Source: an uncultured Ilyobacter sp.
Lineage (GTDB): Bacteria; Fusobacteriota; Fusobacteriia; Fusobacteriales; Fusobacteriaceae
Reading direction: 5' to 3'
Length of the DNA: 64,000 nt
Assembly: GCF_963668085.1 (NCBI RefSeq)
Contig: NZ_OY764059.1
Span: 682,001 to 746,000, forward strand
The notes beneath the pieces are model-generated. The model was not told where the DNA came from and made no database searches. It was given only the letters and a program-made list of their open reading frames with translations. Made by a program: the position numbers and the translations under genes. Of this stretch, positions 37,706-46,863 are shown one piece after another. The stretch's first letter is position 1; each line of letters starts with the position of its first letter.

Positions 37706-37771
37706 ACTTAGCAGCAGGAGAATGCATCTTCTGAAGCTTTCTATGGTTATTTAGAGAAAGAGGGTGTTATT

Positions 37772-38125
37772 ATGAAAAAACAAAGAATTGCTGCCATTGA
37801 AAAAGAGATGACAAAGGTAATTTCTAATGTTTTGTTTGGAGAACTTAAAAATCCTAAAATAAAAGGAATAGTATCTGTTACTCATGTAAGAGTGACACAG
37901 GACCTTAAGTTTGTGGATGTAAGTTTTAGCGTTCTTCCTATGGCAGGACAGACTGTAAACAGAGAAGCTGTTTTAAAAGGCCTTAATGAAACAAGAGGAT
38001 ATTTCAGGAAAAGAATCGGTGAAGAGATAAAGATCAGATTTGTACCTGAAGTAAGAGTTCATTTAGATGACAGTATAGAGCATGCAGTCAAAATTTCAAA
38101 ACTACTAAATGAAGTAAAGGAATAG
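37772..38125 (+). CDS. rbfA: Ribosome-binding factor A
   Basis: 30S maturation factor of 117 aa with a KH-like fold. The family blocks are ISNVLFGELKNPKIKGIVSVTHV, LKFVDVSFSVLP and the C-terminal RVHLDDSIEHAVKISKLL. It is in the same operon as infB and is followed 7 bp later by recJ. Confidence 0.95.
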   Translation: MKKQRIAAIEKEMTKVISNVLFGELKNPKIKGIVSVTHVRVTQDLKFVDVSFSVLPMAGQTVNREAVLKGLNETRGYFRKRIGEEIKIRFVPEVRVHLDDSIEHAVKISKLLNEVKE

Positions 38126-38132
38126 TGGTTGT

Positions 38133-39848
38133 ATGTTGTGGGAATATAGTGATGTGGCGGAGTCCCTTGTGGACTCTAAGTCTAGGGAATGGCATGTCTC
38201 AAAATGCCTTTCCAGACTTCTCCTCAACAGAGGAATAGAAACCGAAGACAGATTAAAGGATTTCCTCAATCCCCACATTGATAAATTTAGAGATCCTTTT
38301 GATTTTGAAAGGATGAACGAAGTTGTCAAAAAGATAATCGATGCCAAAGAAAAAGGCGAAAAGATTTTTATCTACGGGGACTATGATGTAGATGGAATAA
38401 CAGCAGCTACTTTTCTGGTATTGGTTTTTAGGCAGGTAGGAATAGATGTGGACTATTATATCCCAAACCGGATGGAAGAGGGATACGGTCTAGACAGAAA
38501 GGCCATCAATTATATAAATAGTAAAAAAGGCAGACTTGTCATAACTGTAGATACAGGTGTAAATTCCATAGAAGATGTGGAATATGCCAATAAATTGGGT
38601 ATCGACGTGATAATATCTGACCACCACAAAATAATAAAGGAAAAAGGCGACGAGCAGCTGCTGATAATCAATCCCAAGTTCAGTGAGGGATATCAGTTTA
38701 AGTTTTTAGCTGGCGCCGGAGTGGCCCTTAAAGTGGCTCAGGCTGTATACATGACCTTAGGAGAAAATCTTGATAAACTGTATCAGTATATCGATATAGT
38801 AATGATAGGGACAGTAGCAGATGTGGTCCCTATGATAGATGAAAACAGGATCATAATACGAAAAGGTCTTGAAGTCATAAAAAAAACAAAGGTAAAAGGT
38901 CTAGTCTACCTCATGAAATATCTGAGGCTTCAGAATAAGGATATAACCACCACAGATGTGAGTTTTTTCATATCTCCACTTCTTAACTCTCTCGGGAGAA
39001 TAGGCACATCAAAGGTGGGAGCAGATTTCTTTATAAATGAAGATGACTTTGAAATATACAATATCATCGAAGAGATGAAAAAATCCAATAAGAAGAGAAG
39101 AGAGTTGGAAAGAACTATTTTTAATGAGATAGATCATGAGATTCAAAATATGAAGGATAAGAACTTTAAATATCTTTTCCTAAAATCTTCTAAGTGGCAT
39201 CCCGGTGTAATAGGAGTGGTATCATCGAGACTCTCTATAAAATACCATGTTCCTGTAGTCCTTGTGGCTATAAAAGACGGGATAGGAAAGGCATCATGCA
39301 GAAGTATAGAGGGAATAAATATCTTCAATATACTAAAGGAGATGGCAGATAAGCTATTGAGATTTGGAGGCCACGATCTGGCATCTGGATTTATTGCTAG
39401 AACCTCTAATCTAGATGAAATAGAAAATAGATTAAAGGGATGCCTTGAAATACCTGGTAAAAAAAAGGAGATAAAGAGTTTAAGGATAGACGGAACATTT
39501 TCTGTTGAAAATATAGATGAAAACATTTTAAAAGATTTAGAACTGGTTTCACCCTATGGATTGGAAAATGAACACCCTATTTTTCTTGATGAAGGGCTTG
39601 AATTTGAGAATCTTAAAAAATTTGGTGTTGAAAACAGGCATTTTAAGACTTTTATTAAAAAGAACGGCAAGAGATATTCTGCTGTCGCATTTGATCTGGG
39701 GTCTAAAATAGATGAAGAGGGATATAAGCTTCAGAGATTTGATATAGCCTATTATCCTGAAAAAGTATATTATAAGGGTGATGAAACCCTACAGATCAGA
39801 ATCAAGGATTTTAAGGTAAAAGATGATTTTTATAATATTTTTACATAA
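38133..39848 (+). CDS. recJ: Single-stranded-DNA-specific exonuclease RecJ
   Basis: 5'-3' ssDNA exonuclease for recombination and mismatch repair. It has 571 aa of the DHH superfamily: GDYDVDGITAATFL (motif I), VDTGVN, VIISDHHKI (the DHH motif), NPLS-like SPLLNSLGRIG, and the DHHA1 domain with GGHDLASGFIA. The start codon lacks a strong ribosome-binding site, but the spacing to rbfA is short, so translation may be coupled. Confidence 0.95.
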   Translation: MLWEYSDVAESLVDSKSREWHVSKCLSRLLLNRGIETEDRLKDFLNPHIDKFRDPFDFERMNEVVKKIIDAKEKGEKIFIYGDYDVDGITAATFLVLVFRQVGIDVDYYIPNRMEEGYGLDRKAINYINSKKGRLVITVDTGVNSIEDVEYANKLGIDVIISDHHKIIKEKGDEQLLIINPKFSEGYQFKFLAGAGVALKVAQAVYMTLGENLDKLYQYIDIVMIGTVADVVPMIDENRIIIRKGLEVIKKTKVKGLVYLMKYLRLQNKDITTTDVSFFISPLLNSLGRIGTSKVGADFFINEDDFEIYNIIEEMKKSNKKRRELERTIFNEIDHEIQNMKDKNFKYLFLKSSKWHPGVIGVVSSRLSIKYHVPVVLVAIKDGIGKASCRSIEGINIFNILKEMADKLLRFGGHDLASGFIARTSNLDEIENRLKGCLEIPGKKKEIKSLRIDGTFSVENIDENILKDLELVSPYGLENEHPIFLDEGLEFENLKKFGVENRHFKTFIKKNGKRYSAVAFDLGSKIDEEGYKLQRFDIAYYPEKVYYKGDETLQIRIKDFKVKDDFYNIFT

Positions 39849-39866
39849 TAAATAAGGAGGAAATTG

Positions 39867-41156
39867 ATGAATTACGAAATTAAGAAACTTGAAAACTCTA
39901 CTGTTGAGATCTCTTTAGTACTAGAAGGTGCAGAAGTTAAGGGGTACAAAGATGAAGTAATAAAAAATCTAGCTGGAAAGGCTGATGTTCCTGGATTCAG
40001 AAAAGGTAAAGCACCTACTTCAGCAATTGAATCTAAATTCAAAGAGGTTATTCAAGAAGAGGTAACTGAAAAAGTACTTCAGGCACACTATGAAACTGTA
40101 TTAAAGGAAACAGGAATCAAACCTGTTAATTTTGTAAACTCAGCTAATGTTGATTTAGAAGATGAAAAATATACAGGGAAATTCTTAGTAGACGTTTATC
40201 CTGAGTTTGAAGTTGCAAATTACAAAGGTTTAGAAGCTGAAAAAGAAACTTTTGAAATGAACGATGAAATTTTAAACAGTGAGATCGAACTTATGATGGA
40301 GAAGGAATCAAAACTTTCAGATGCACCTGAAGGGTACAAGGCTCAAATGGATGATACTTTAGACCTTGCTTTTGAAGGGTTTATAGATGGTGAAGCATTT
40401 GAAGGTGGAAAAGCTGACTCACATATGCTAAAATTAGGTTCTAAAATGTTCATAGGGGACTTTGAAGAGCAATTAGTAGGATATGAAGCAGGACAAGAGG
40501 GAGAAGTAAACGTATCTTTCCCTGAAAACTACCATGCACCAAACCTTGCAGGTAAACCAGCTTTATTCAAAGTAAAAGTAAATGCAGTTAAAGTTATGGA
40601 AAAACCTGAACTTAATGACGAATTTGCAAAGGCTCAAGGATTTGAATCTGTAGAGGACTTAAAAGCAAAGAAAGCTGTAGAAATCAAAGAAAGAGAAGAA
40701 GCTAGAACTGTAAATGAGTATAGAGGAAAACTTCTTCAGCAAGTAGTTGACAATACTGATATGGAGCTACCTAACTCAATGATCGAAAGAGAGATCAAAG
40801 GAAGAATAGCTGAGATGGAGCAGCAGCTTTCTATGCAAGGTATAAGCCTAGACATGTACCTTAAGATGTCAGGAGTTACTATGGAAAAAATGAACGAGCA
40901 GCTTAGACCAATGGCAGCTCAAAAAGTTAAGTTAGATGTAATCTTAGATGCTATAGCAAACACTGAAAATATCACAGTATCTGATGAGGAACTTGCTGAT
41001 AAAATGGAAGAAGTAGCTAAAATGTACGGAATGGATACTGAAAAACTTAATGAAGAATTAACAAAAGCAGGAAACTTAAACACATTTAAAGAAAATGTAA
41101 AAATAGACACAAGAATCCAAAAGACAATGGACTTTATCGTAAATAATGCCAAGTAG
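39867..41156 (+). CDS. tig: Trigger factor
   Basis: Ribosome-bound chaperone and prolyl isomerase. It has 429 aa: an N-terminal ribosome-binding domain with a GFRKGKAP signature loop (residues 44-51), an FKBP-like domain (about 160-245), and a helical C-terminal chaperone domain. ATG 39867 is chosen because AAGGAGG ends 6 nt before it; an adjacent TTG at 39864 is less likely. It sits upstream of clpP-clpX-lon, a widely conserved order. Confidence 0.96.
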   Translation: MNYEIKKLENSTVEISLVLEGAEVKGYKDEVIKNLAGKADVPGFRKGKAPTSAIESKFKEVIQEEVTEKVLQAHYETVLKETGIKPVNFVNSANVDLEDEKYTGKFLVDVYPEFEVANYKGLEAEKETFEMNDEILNSEIELMMEKESKLSDAPEGYKAQMDDTLDLAFEGFIDGEAFEGGKADSHMLKLGSKMFIGDFEEQLVGYEAGQEGEVNVSFPENYHAPNLAGKPALFKVKVNAVKVMEKPELNDEFAKAQGFESVEDLKAKKAVEIKEREEARTVNEYRGKLLQQVVDNTDMELPNSMIEREIKGRIAEMEQQLSMQGISLDMYLKMSGVTMEKMNEQLRPMAAQKVKLDVILDAIANTENITVSDEELADKMEEVAKMYGMDTEKLNEELTKAGNLNTFKENVKIDTRIQKTMDFIVNNAK

Positions 41157-41170
41157 TCTTTAAAAGAAGT

Positions 41171-41196
41171 TATAGGGCAGATTATTCTGCCCTATA
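41171..41196 (+). terminator. Hairpin after tig
   Basis: A perfect 11-bp stem TATAGGGCAGA / TCTGCCCTATA with a 4-nt loop. No good T-tract follows, so it may be a weak terminator or an mRNA end-stabiliser. Confidence 0.6.
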
Positions 41197-41280
41197 AACT
41201 CATAAATTATTGTAAAATGAGCAGCTTAAGGGACAAGAGGGTCACTTGTGGCTTTAGCTACTGATTAAGGAGGGATAATA

Positions 41281-41880
41281 ATGTATAATCCAACAGTAAT
41301 AGAAAACACAGGTAGAGGAGAGCGTGCTTATGACATCTACTCCAGACTTTTAAGAGATAGAATTATATTCTTGGGAACTGAAATAGATGACCGTGTGGCT
41401 AACTCCATAGTGGCACAACTTTTGTTTTTAGAGGCCGAAGATGCTGAAAAAGATATTATCATGTACATCAACAGTCCTGGCGGGGTAATCACCGGGGGAA
41501 TGGCGATATATGACACGATGAATTATATCAAACCTGACGTACAGACAGTTTGTATAGGCCAGGCTGCAAGTATGGGTGCACTTCTTCTGACTGCAGGGGC
41601 CCCGGGAAAAAGGTATTCCCTAGAGAATGCAAGGATAATGATACACCAGCCTCTAGGTGGAGCTAGGGGACAGGCAACGGATATTGCCATACAGGCAAAA
41701 GAGATATTGAAGATGAAAGAACTTACATCACAGATAATTTCCAAAACCACAGGACAACCTCTTGATAAGGTAATGGAAGATACTGAGAGAGATAAATACA
41801 TGAACCCTTATGAGGCAAAAGAGTATGGGTTAGTCGATCATGTGTTCAAAGGAACAAGAGGTGAGGAAAAAAATGGATAA
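41281..41880 (+). CDS. clpP: ATP-dependent Clp protease proteolytic subunit
   Basis: Serine protease core of ClpXP, 199 aa. The catalytic triad is in [11 protein letters not shown] (Ser), [10 protein letters not shown] (His) and DTERDKYM (Asp). AAGGAGGG precedes the ATG. Its last codons overlap the clpX start by 8 bp, so the two are translationally coupled. Confidence 0.98.
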   Translation: MYNPTVIENTGRGERAYDIYSRLLRDRIIFLGTEIDDRVANSIVAQLLFLEAEDAEKDIIMYINSPGGVITGGMAIYDTMNYIKPDVQTVCIGQAASMGALLLTAGAPGKRYSLENARIMIHQPLGGARGQATDIAIQAKEILKMKELTSQIISKTTGQPLDKVMEDTERDKYMNPYEAKEYGLVDHVFKGTRGEEKNG

Positions 41881-43111
41881 GGAAACTAGATGCTCCTTTT
41901 GTGGAAAAAAAGAGGGAGAAGTGGCAAAACTTATAGCAGGTGTAGGAGGAGCTTTTATCTGTAATGAATGCGTAGAAGCTTGTGTAGAAATGCTTGATTT
42001 TTCAATTGATGCACTTCCCTATGACAGAGAGGACTTTTCTGAAATAAACCTTTTGAAACCAAAGGAGATAAAGACCAGTCTCGATGAATATGTAATAGGA
42101 CAGGACCATGCAAAAAAGGTACTAGCTGTATCTGTGTACAACCATTATAAAAGAATACTTCACAAAGACAAAAGAGAAGAATCAGATGTAGAACTTCAAA
42201 AGTCCAATGTACTACTTATAGGGCCTACTGGTTCAGGTAAGACACTACTTGCACAGACTTTGGCAAGGACTCTTCACGTACCTTTTGCCATAGCAGACGC
42301 GACTACACTTACAGAAGCAGGCTATGTAGGTGATGACGTAGAGAATGTACTTGTCAGACTACTTCAGGCGGCAGATTATGATGTAGATGCAGCAGAGAGA
42401 GGGATAATCTACATAGATGAGATAGACAAGATAGCTAGAAAATCTGAAAATACCTCTATAACCAGAGATGTTTCAGGAGAGGGAGTGCAGCAGGCACTTC
42501 TAAAAATAATAGAGGGAACAAAGGCACAGGTTCCGCCTCAAGGTGGAAGAAAGCATCCTCACCAAGAGTTAATTGAGATAGATACTTCTAACATACTATT
42601 CGTAGTAGGAGGGGCCTTTGAGGGTCTAGACAAAGTTATTAAATCTAGAACTAAGAAAAAGGTAATAGGATTTGGTGCCGATATGAAATACGATTCTAAA
42701 GAATCTGAGGATGAAACACTATCAAAAGTTTTACCTGAAGATCTTGTGAAACACGGTCTTATACCGGAACTGATTGGAAGACTACCTGTCCTCACAACCC
42801 TTGAGCACTTAGATGAAGATGCACTTATAAGTATTCTTGTAGAGCCTAAAAATGCCATCATAAAACAGTACAAAAAGTTTTTTGAATTTGAAGAGGTAGA
42901 ACTTGAATTTGAAGAAGAGGCACTAAAGAGAATAGCCCATATGGCAATAGAGAGAAAAATTGGTGCCAGAGGTCTGAGATCGATATTAGAAAGCACTATG
43001 CTTGCTCTTATGTATGAAGTTCCATCTAGCGGAGATGTTGAAAAAATAATCATAACTGAGGGAGCTGTCAGCAACAGCAAAGAAGCTGTTATTGTAAAAA
43101 AGGAGGGATAA
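41873..43111 (+). CDS. clpX: Clp protease ATPase subunit ClpX
   Basis: AAA+ unfoldase that feeds substrates to ClpP. It has 412 aa from ATG 41873, chosen because the protein then opens with [13 protein letters not shown], the standard zinc-binding domain (CSFC...CNEC), and a GAGGTGAGG site lies in the end of clpP. Walker A is GPTGSGKT, Walker [11 protein letters not shown], followed by the sensor 2 region KIGARGLRS and the pore-loop YVG motif ([10 protein letters not shown]). Confidence 0.98.
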   Translation: MDKETRCSFCGKKEGEVAKLIAGVGGAFICNECVEACVEMLDFSIDALPYDREDFSEINLLKPKEIKTSLDEYVIGQDHAKKVLAVSVYNHYKRILHKDKREESDVELQKSNVLLIGPTGSGKTLLAQTLARTLHVPFAIADATTLTEAGYVGDDVENVLVRLLQAADYDVDAAERGIIYIDEIDKIARKSENTSITRDVSGEGVQQALLKIIEGTKAQVPPQGGRKHPHQELIEIDTSNILFVVGGAFEGLDKVIKSRTKKKVIGFGADMKYDSKESEDETLSKVLPEDLVKHGLIPELIGRLPVLTTLEHLDEDALISILVEPKNAIIKQYKKFFEFEEVELEFEEEALKRIAHMAIERKIGARGLRSILESTMLALMYEVPSSGDVEKIIITEGAVSNSKEAVIVKKEG

Positions 43112-43115
43112 CTCA

Positions 43116-45422
43116 ATGATTAAGACACCGTTTATACCCACGAGAGACTTAGTTATCTTCCCAGGAATAATAACTCCACTTTTTGTGGGAAGAGAAATAA
43201 GTATAAATAGCCTTGAAAAAGCAATGTTAAATGAAAATAAAATAGTACTTTGTATGCAAAAGGATTTCCTGAAAGAGGAACCTGAACTTCCTGAAGATGT
43301 TCACAGTGTGGGAGTTTTGGCAAATGTACTTCAGACGGTAAAAATGCCAAATAACACTATTAAAGTACTTGTAGAAGCCCAGAAAAGAATCACATTGAAA
43401 AATGTGGTAGAAGAGGGAGATTCTTATTTTGCAACATACAAAATAGTAGAAACTAAGGAGTTAGATCCTGTAGTAGGAAAGGCTCTTTACAGAAAAGTGA
43501 TTGATATCTTTGAAAAATATGCAAAAATGAACAGCAGAATACTTCCTGATCTAATTGCAAATTTAAGAGGTCTAACTGATATTGAGAAGGCCTTTGATCT
43601 AATCTCATCAAATCTTCAGACAACAAGTGAAGAAAAGCAAAAACTTCTTGAAACTTTCGACACAGAGGAGAGAGGTTACCTGCTTATAGATATAATATCA
43701 AAAGAGATCGAAATAGCAGGAATTGAAAAAAAGATAGATAGTAAAGTCAAAGAAAAAATGAACCAGGCACAGAAATCATACTATCTTAAAGAAAAGATAA
43801 ATGCCATGAAGGATGAGCTTGGTGAGAACTTTGAAGATGACGATATAGCTGAACTAAAGGAAAAGATAAAAAAAGCAAGACTTCCGCAGGAAGCAAAAAA
43901 GAAAGTGGAAAAGGAACTTTCTAGACTTGCTAAGATGCCTGCATTCTCTGCAGAATCTACAGTTTCAAGAACTTATATTGAGACCATAGCAGAACTTCCT
44001 TGGAATAAAAAAACAAAAGACATATTAGATGTAAAAAAGGCTCATGAAGTGCTAGAAGCAGATCACTATGGCCTTAAAGAAGTAAAGGAAAGAATCTTAG
44101 AATATCTTTCTGTAAAGAAACTTAACCCTGGAATGAAAGGGAGCATACTCTGCCTCGTAGGACCTCCAGGTGTGGGGAAAACATCCCTGGCAAAATCAAT
44201 AGCATCAGCTATGGGTAGAAAATTTGCAAGAGTTTCTCTAGGTGGAGTCAGAGATGAAGCTGATATAAGAGGACACAGAAGAACTTACATCGGGTCTATG
44301 CCTGGTCGAATAATAAGAACTTTAAAAGATGCTCAGTCAAAAAATCCCCTTGTTCTTTTAGATGAGATCGATAAAATGTCTAGTGACTTTAAGGGAGATC
44401 CGGCTTCAGCAATGCTTGAGGTTTTAGATCCTGAACAAAACAAGCATTTTGAGGATCACTATGTGGATATGCCTTTTGATCTTTCAGATGTATTTTTCAT
44501 AGCTACGGCTAATGACCTAAGAACCATACCAGCACCTCTTAGGGACAGGATGGACATTATAAACCTTTCGTCATATACTGAGTATGAAAAACTACATATA
44601 GCAAAAAGATACCTTATAGAACAGGCTAAAAATGAAAATGGACTAAATAATATAACCCTTGAACTATCTGACAGAGCTCTTATGAGAATAATAGATGAAT
44701 ATACTAGAGAAGCTGGGGTAAGAACACTAAAGAGAGAGATATCTAGGCTCTTTAGAAGGATCGCCAAGGAGATAGTGGACACTGATAAGAAAAAAGTAGT
44801 TATAAATATAAAAAATCTCGAAAAGTACATGGGTAAAGTAAAATTTAGACCTGGAAAAATGAGAGAGAAAGAATATAAAGTAGGAGTCGTAAACGGTCTG
44901 GCATGGACTGCAGTAGGTGGTACTACTCTTGAGGTACAGGGAGTATCAATGCCTGGAAAAGGTAAGCTTGCCTTGACAGGAACTCTAGGAAATGTCATGA
45001 AAGAGTCTGCTCAGGTGGCTTATACCTTTGTAAGAGCCAAGGGACAGGAATTTGGAATTGAAGAGTCTGACTTTAACGAAAAGAAAGATATACACCTTCA
45101 TTTCCCTGAAGGAGCCACTCCAAAAGACGGCCCTTCTGCTGGAATTACTATAACAACTACAATCATCTCAATCCTTTCTGGAAGAGGAGTGAGACAAGAT
45201 CTAGCAATGACGGGAGAAATCACCATAACAGGTGAAGTCCTGGCTGTAGGAGGCATAAAAGAGAAAGTTATAGGGGCCCACAGGGTCGGTATAAGAGAGG
45301 TTATTCTTCCTGCAGAAAATGAGTCTGATGTTTCTGAAATACCTTCAGAGGTTTCAAAAGATATGAAATTTAACTTTGTTAAAAACTATGAAGAAGTAGA
45401 AAAATTAGTATTTGAGAAATAG
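43116..45422 (+). CDS. lon: ATP-dependent protease Lon
   Basis: Cytoplasmic AAA+ serine-lysine protease for misfolded proteins. It has 768 aa: N-terminal LAN domain (to about 200), Walker A GPPGVGKTS, Walker B LVLLDEIDKM, and a C-terminal protease domain with catalytic Ser in PKDGPSAG and Lys in GGIKEKVIGAHR. The ATG lies 4 bp after clpX, with GGAGGG overlapping its stop. Confidence 0.98.
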   Translation: MIKTPFIPTRDLVIFPGIITPLFVGREISINSLEKAMLNENKIVLCMQKDFLKEEPELPEDVHSVGVLANVLQTVKMPNNTIKVLVEAQKRITLKNVVEEGDSYFATYKIVETKELDPVVGKALYRKVIDIFEKYAKMNSRILPDLIANLRGLTDIEKAFDLISSNLQTTSEEKQKLLETFDTEERGYLLIDIISKEIEIAGIEKKIDSKVKEKMNQAQKSYYLKEKINAMKDELGENFEDDDIAELKEKIKKARLPQEAKKKVEKELSRLAKMPAFSAESTVSRTYIETIAELPWNKKTKDILDVKKAHEVLEADHYGLKEVKERILEYLSVKKLNPGMKGSILCLVGPPGVGKTSLAKSIASAMGRKFARVSLGGVRDEADIRGHRRTYIGSMPGRIIRTLKDAQSKNPLVLLDEIDKMSSDFKGDPASAMLEVLDPEQNKHFEDHYVDMPFDLSDVFFIATANDLRTIPAPLRDRMDIINLSSYTEYEKLHIAKRYLIEQAKNENGLNNITLELSDRALMRIIDEYTREAGVRTLKREISRLFRRIAKEIVDTDKKKVVINIKNLEKYMGKVKFRPGKMREKEYKVGVVNGLAWTAVGGTTLEVQGVSMPGKGKLALTGTLGNVMKESAQVAYTFVRAKGQEFGIEESDFNEKKDIHLHFPEGATPKDGPSAGITITTTIISILSGRGVRQDLAMTGEITITGEVLAVGGIKEKVIGAHRVGIREVILPAENESDVSEIPSEVSKDMKFNFVKNYEEVEKLVFEK

Positions 45423-45423
45423 T

Positions 45424-45447
45424 AAAAAGGGGAGAATTCCCCTTTTT
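45424..45447 (+). terminator. Terminator after lon
   Basis: Perfect 10-bp stem AAAAAGGGGA / TCCCCTTTTT with loop GAAT, just after the lon stop. The next gene starts 20 bp later, so read-through probably occurs. Confidence 0.75.
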
Positions 45448-45467
45448 ACATTTGGGAGGTGTATTTT

Positions 45468-45965
45468 ATGTTCAAAGAAATAGAGACAAAAGAGCTGGGA
45501 AATCCCTTTGATATGATAGGAAATGACTGGATGCTCATAACTGCAAAGGATGAAAGCAAAGTGAATACAATGACAGCTTCTTGGGGTGGTATGGGGCACC
45601 TTTGGAATAAGGATGTTGTATATATATTTGTTAGACCTGGAAGATATACCTATGAGTTTATTGAAAAATCAGAAGAGTTTACTCTCACGTTTTTTAAGGA
45701 TGGATATAGAGAAAAGCTTACTTACCTAGGTAAGATATCTGGAAGAGACGAGAATAAAATAGAAAAAGCTGGTTTATCTGTAGTTTCAGAAGGAAACTAT
45801 CCTTATTTCAAAGAGGGAGAGACTGTTGTCAAATGCAACAAACTCTATAAACAGAGGTTGGACAAGGAGTGCTTTTTAGATGCTTCCCTTGATAAGTTTT
45901 ATAAGGATGACTACCACTACATGTATATAGGTGAAATTGTAGAGGTACTTAGAAAGGAGGTATAG
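45468..45965 (+). CDS. Flavin reductase-like (FMN-binding split barrel) protein
   Basis: Predicted flavoprotein of the flavin reductase domain family, 165 aa; the substrate or partner is unknown. Typical blocks are NPFDMIGNDWMLITAKD, MTASWGGMGHLWNKDVVYIF, VRPGRYTYEFIE and EFTLTFF. Start ATG 45468 lies 6 nt after GGGAGGTG. It is placed between lon and engB, where other bacteria have no such gene, and ends 8 bp before engB. Confidence 0.85.
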   Translation: MFKEIETKELGNPFDMIGNDWMLITAKDESKVNTMTASWGGMGHLWNKDVVYIFVRPGRYTYEFIEKSEEFTLTFFKDGYREKLTYLGKISGRDENKIEKAGLSVVSEGNYPYFKEGETVVKCNKLYKQRLDKECFLDASLDKFYKDDYHYMYIGEIVEVLRKEV

Positions 45966-45973
45966 GGGGTAAT

Positions 45974-46564
45974 ATGAACATTAAACAAGCAGATTATGTA
46001 AAATCCGCTGTATTTGAAAAAGACTATCCAGAAGAAATTGCCTCTTATGAGTTCGCATTTGTAGGAAGGTCTAATGTGGGAAAATCTTCTCTTATAAACA
46101 GCATAACAGGGAGAAGAAAACTGGCAAAAACCAGTAAAACACCTGGAAGGACTCAGCTTATAAATTATTTTATTATAAATAAAGAGTTTTTTTTCGTAGA
46201 TCTGCCGGGGTATGGTTTCGCAAAAGTTCCTAAGGCCATGAAAGAGGAATGGGGGAAAACCATGGAAACCTATCTAGCATCAGCCAGACAAAAGTTGGTT
46301 TTTGTGCTGCTAGATATAAGAAGAATCCCAAGTGAAGACGATATAAATATGCTTAAGTGGCTAGATCACTTTGAGATTCCATTTAAGATTATATTTACAA
46401 AAGTGGATAAAGTTTCTAATAATGAAAAATTTAAGAACTTAAAGAGTATAAAGAAAAAGTTAGTTTTTGACAATTCAGATGTCTTTTTTCATTCTTCTCT
46501 TAATCACGCAGGTAAAGATGAGATATTAAATTATGTGGAAAGTGTTCTGAAAAATGGGATATAA
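45974..46564 (+). CDS. engB: Ribosome biogenesis GTPase EngB (YsxC/YihA)
   Basis: GTPase needed for 50S assembly, 196 aa. G motifs are GRSNVGKSSL (G1), GRTQLINYF (G2), DLPGYGFAKV (G3) and FTKVDKVS (G4). It follows lon in the same order as in Bacillus (lonA-ysxC). The ribosome-binding site GGAGGTATAGGGGG lies directly upstream. Confidence 0.97.
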   Translation: MNIKQADYVKSAVFEKDYPEEIASYEFAFVGRSNVGKSSLINSITGRRKLAKTSKTPGRTQLINYFIINKEFFFVDLPGYGFAKVPKAMKEEWGKTMETYLASARQKLVFVLLDIRRIPSEDDINMLKWLDHFEIPFKIIFTKVDKVSNNEKFKNLKSIKKKLVFDNSDVFFHSSLNHAGKDEILNYVESVLKNGI

Positions 46565-46570
46565 AAGACT

Positions 46571-46598
46571 TTGAAAATATATAAAAATTTGATATAAT
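46571..46598 (+). promoter_or_regulatory. valS promoter
   Basis: TTGAAA (46571-46576), 16-bp spacer, TATAAT (46593-46598) with an extended TG (TGA-TATAAT). It lies 7 bp after the engB stop and about 265 bp before valS, leaving a long leader. Confidence 0.8.
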
Positions 46599-46650
46599 GA
46601 AAAATAAAAAGTATATATTTCAATGCTTATTTGGAGAGGATATTATAATT

Positions 46651-46698
46651 ATGCTTGAAAATAGATCGGTCACAGTCGTAGTAGAGCAAACAAGTTAA
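46651..46698 (+). CDS. Val-rich leader peptide of valS
   Basis: ATG at 46651 after TTGGAGAGGA opens a 15-codon frame, MLENRSVTVVVEQTS, with codons GTC ACA GTC GTA GTA: four Val codons in five. This matches the design of amino-acid biosynthetic leader peptides, where stalling at the starved codon steers RNA folding. The Val codons lie in RNA able to pair with 46713-46720, upstream of an intrinsic terminator. The gene controlled, valS, uses valine. Confidence 0.82.
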   Translation: MLENRSVTVVVEQTS

Positions 46699-46705
46699 TA
46701 TAACT

Positions 46706-46810
46706 GGGGTAGCTATGACTCATGGTATAGTTAAATATCTAAAAGGCAAATAATTAGAGGTTTGTGCAGCTATCTTAGTAATTAAAGGACTAATAATAGC
46801 TGCTTTTTTA
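46706..46810 (+). promoter_or_regulatory. valS transcription attenuator (antiterminator/terminator region)
   Basis: Terminator: GCAGCTAT + TTAGT (46766-46779) pairs with ACTAA + ATAGCTGC (46789-46803), followed by six T. Alternative 2:3 pairing: GGGGTAGCT (46706-46714) with AGCTATCTT (46768-46776), 9 bp counting G-U pairs, which would destroy the terminator. Alternative 1:2 pairing: AGTCGTAG in the Val codons (46674-46681) with CTATGACT (46713-46720), 8 bp, which would block 2:3. This is the classical four-segment attenuator logic. Confidence 0.8.
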
Positions 46811-46863
46811 TTGCGATTCATAAGATAAAATTTAAATTATAATAAATTTCAGGAGGGACAGTA

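Noticed and set aside
44459..44998. 179-aa ORF antisense to lon
   Set aside because: It lies fully within a conserved protease gene on the other strand and has composition typical of an antisense frame.
46599..46863. T-box riboswitch upstream of valS
   Set aside because: The conserved T-box sequence (AGGGTGGNACCGCG type) and specifier stem are absent. The Val-rich leader ORF explains the terminator better.
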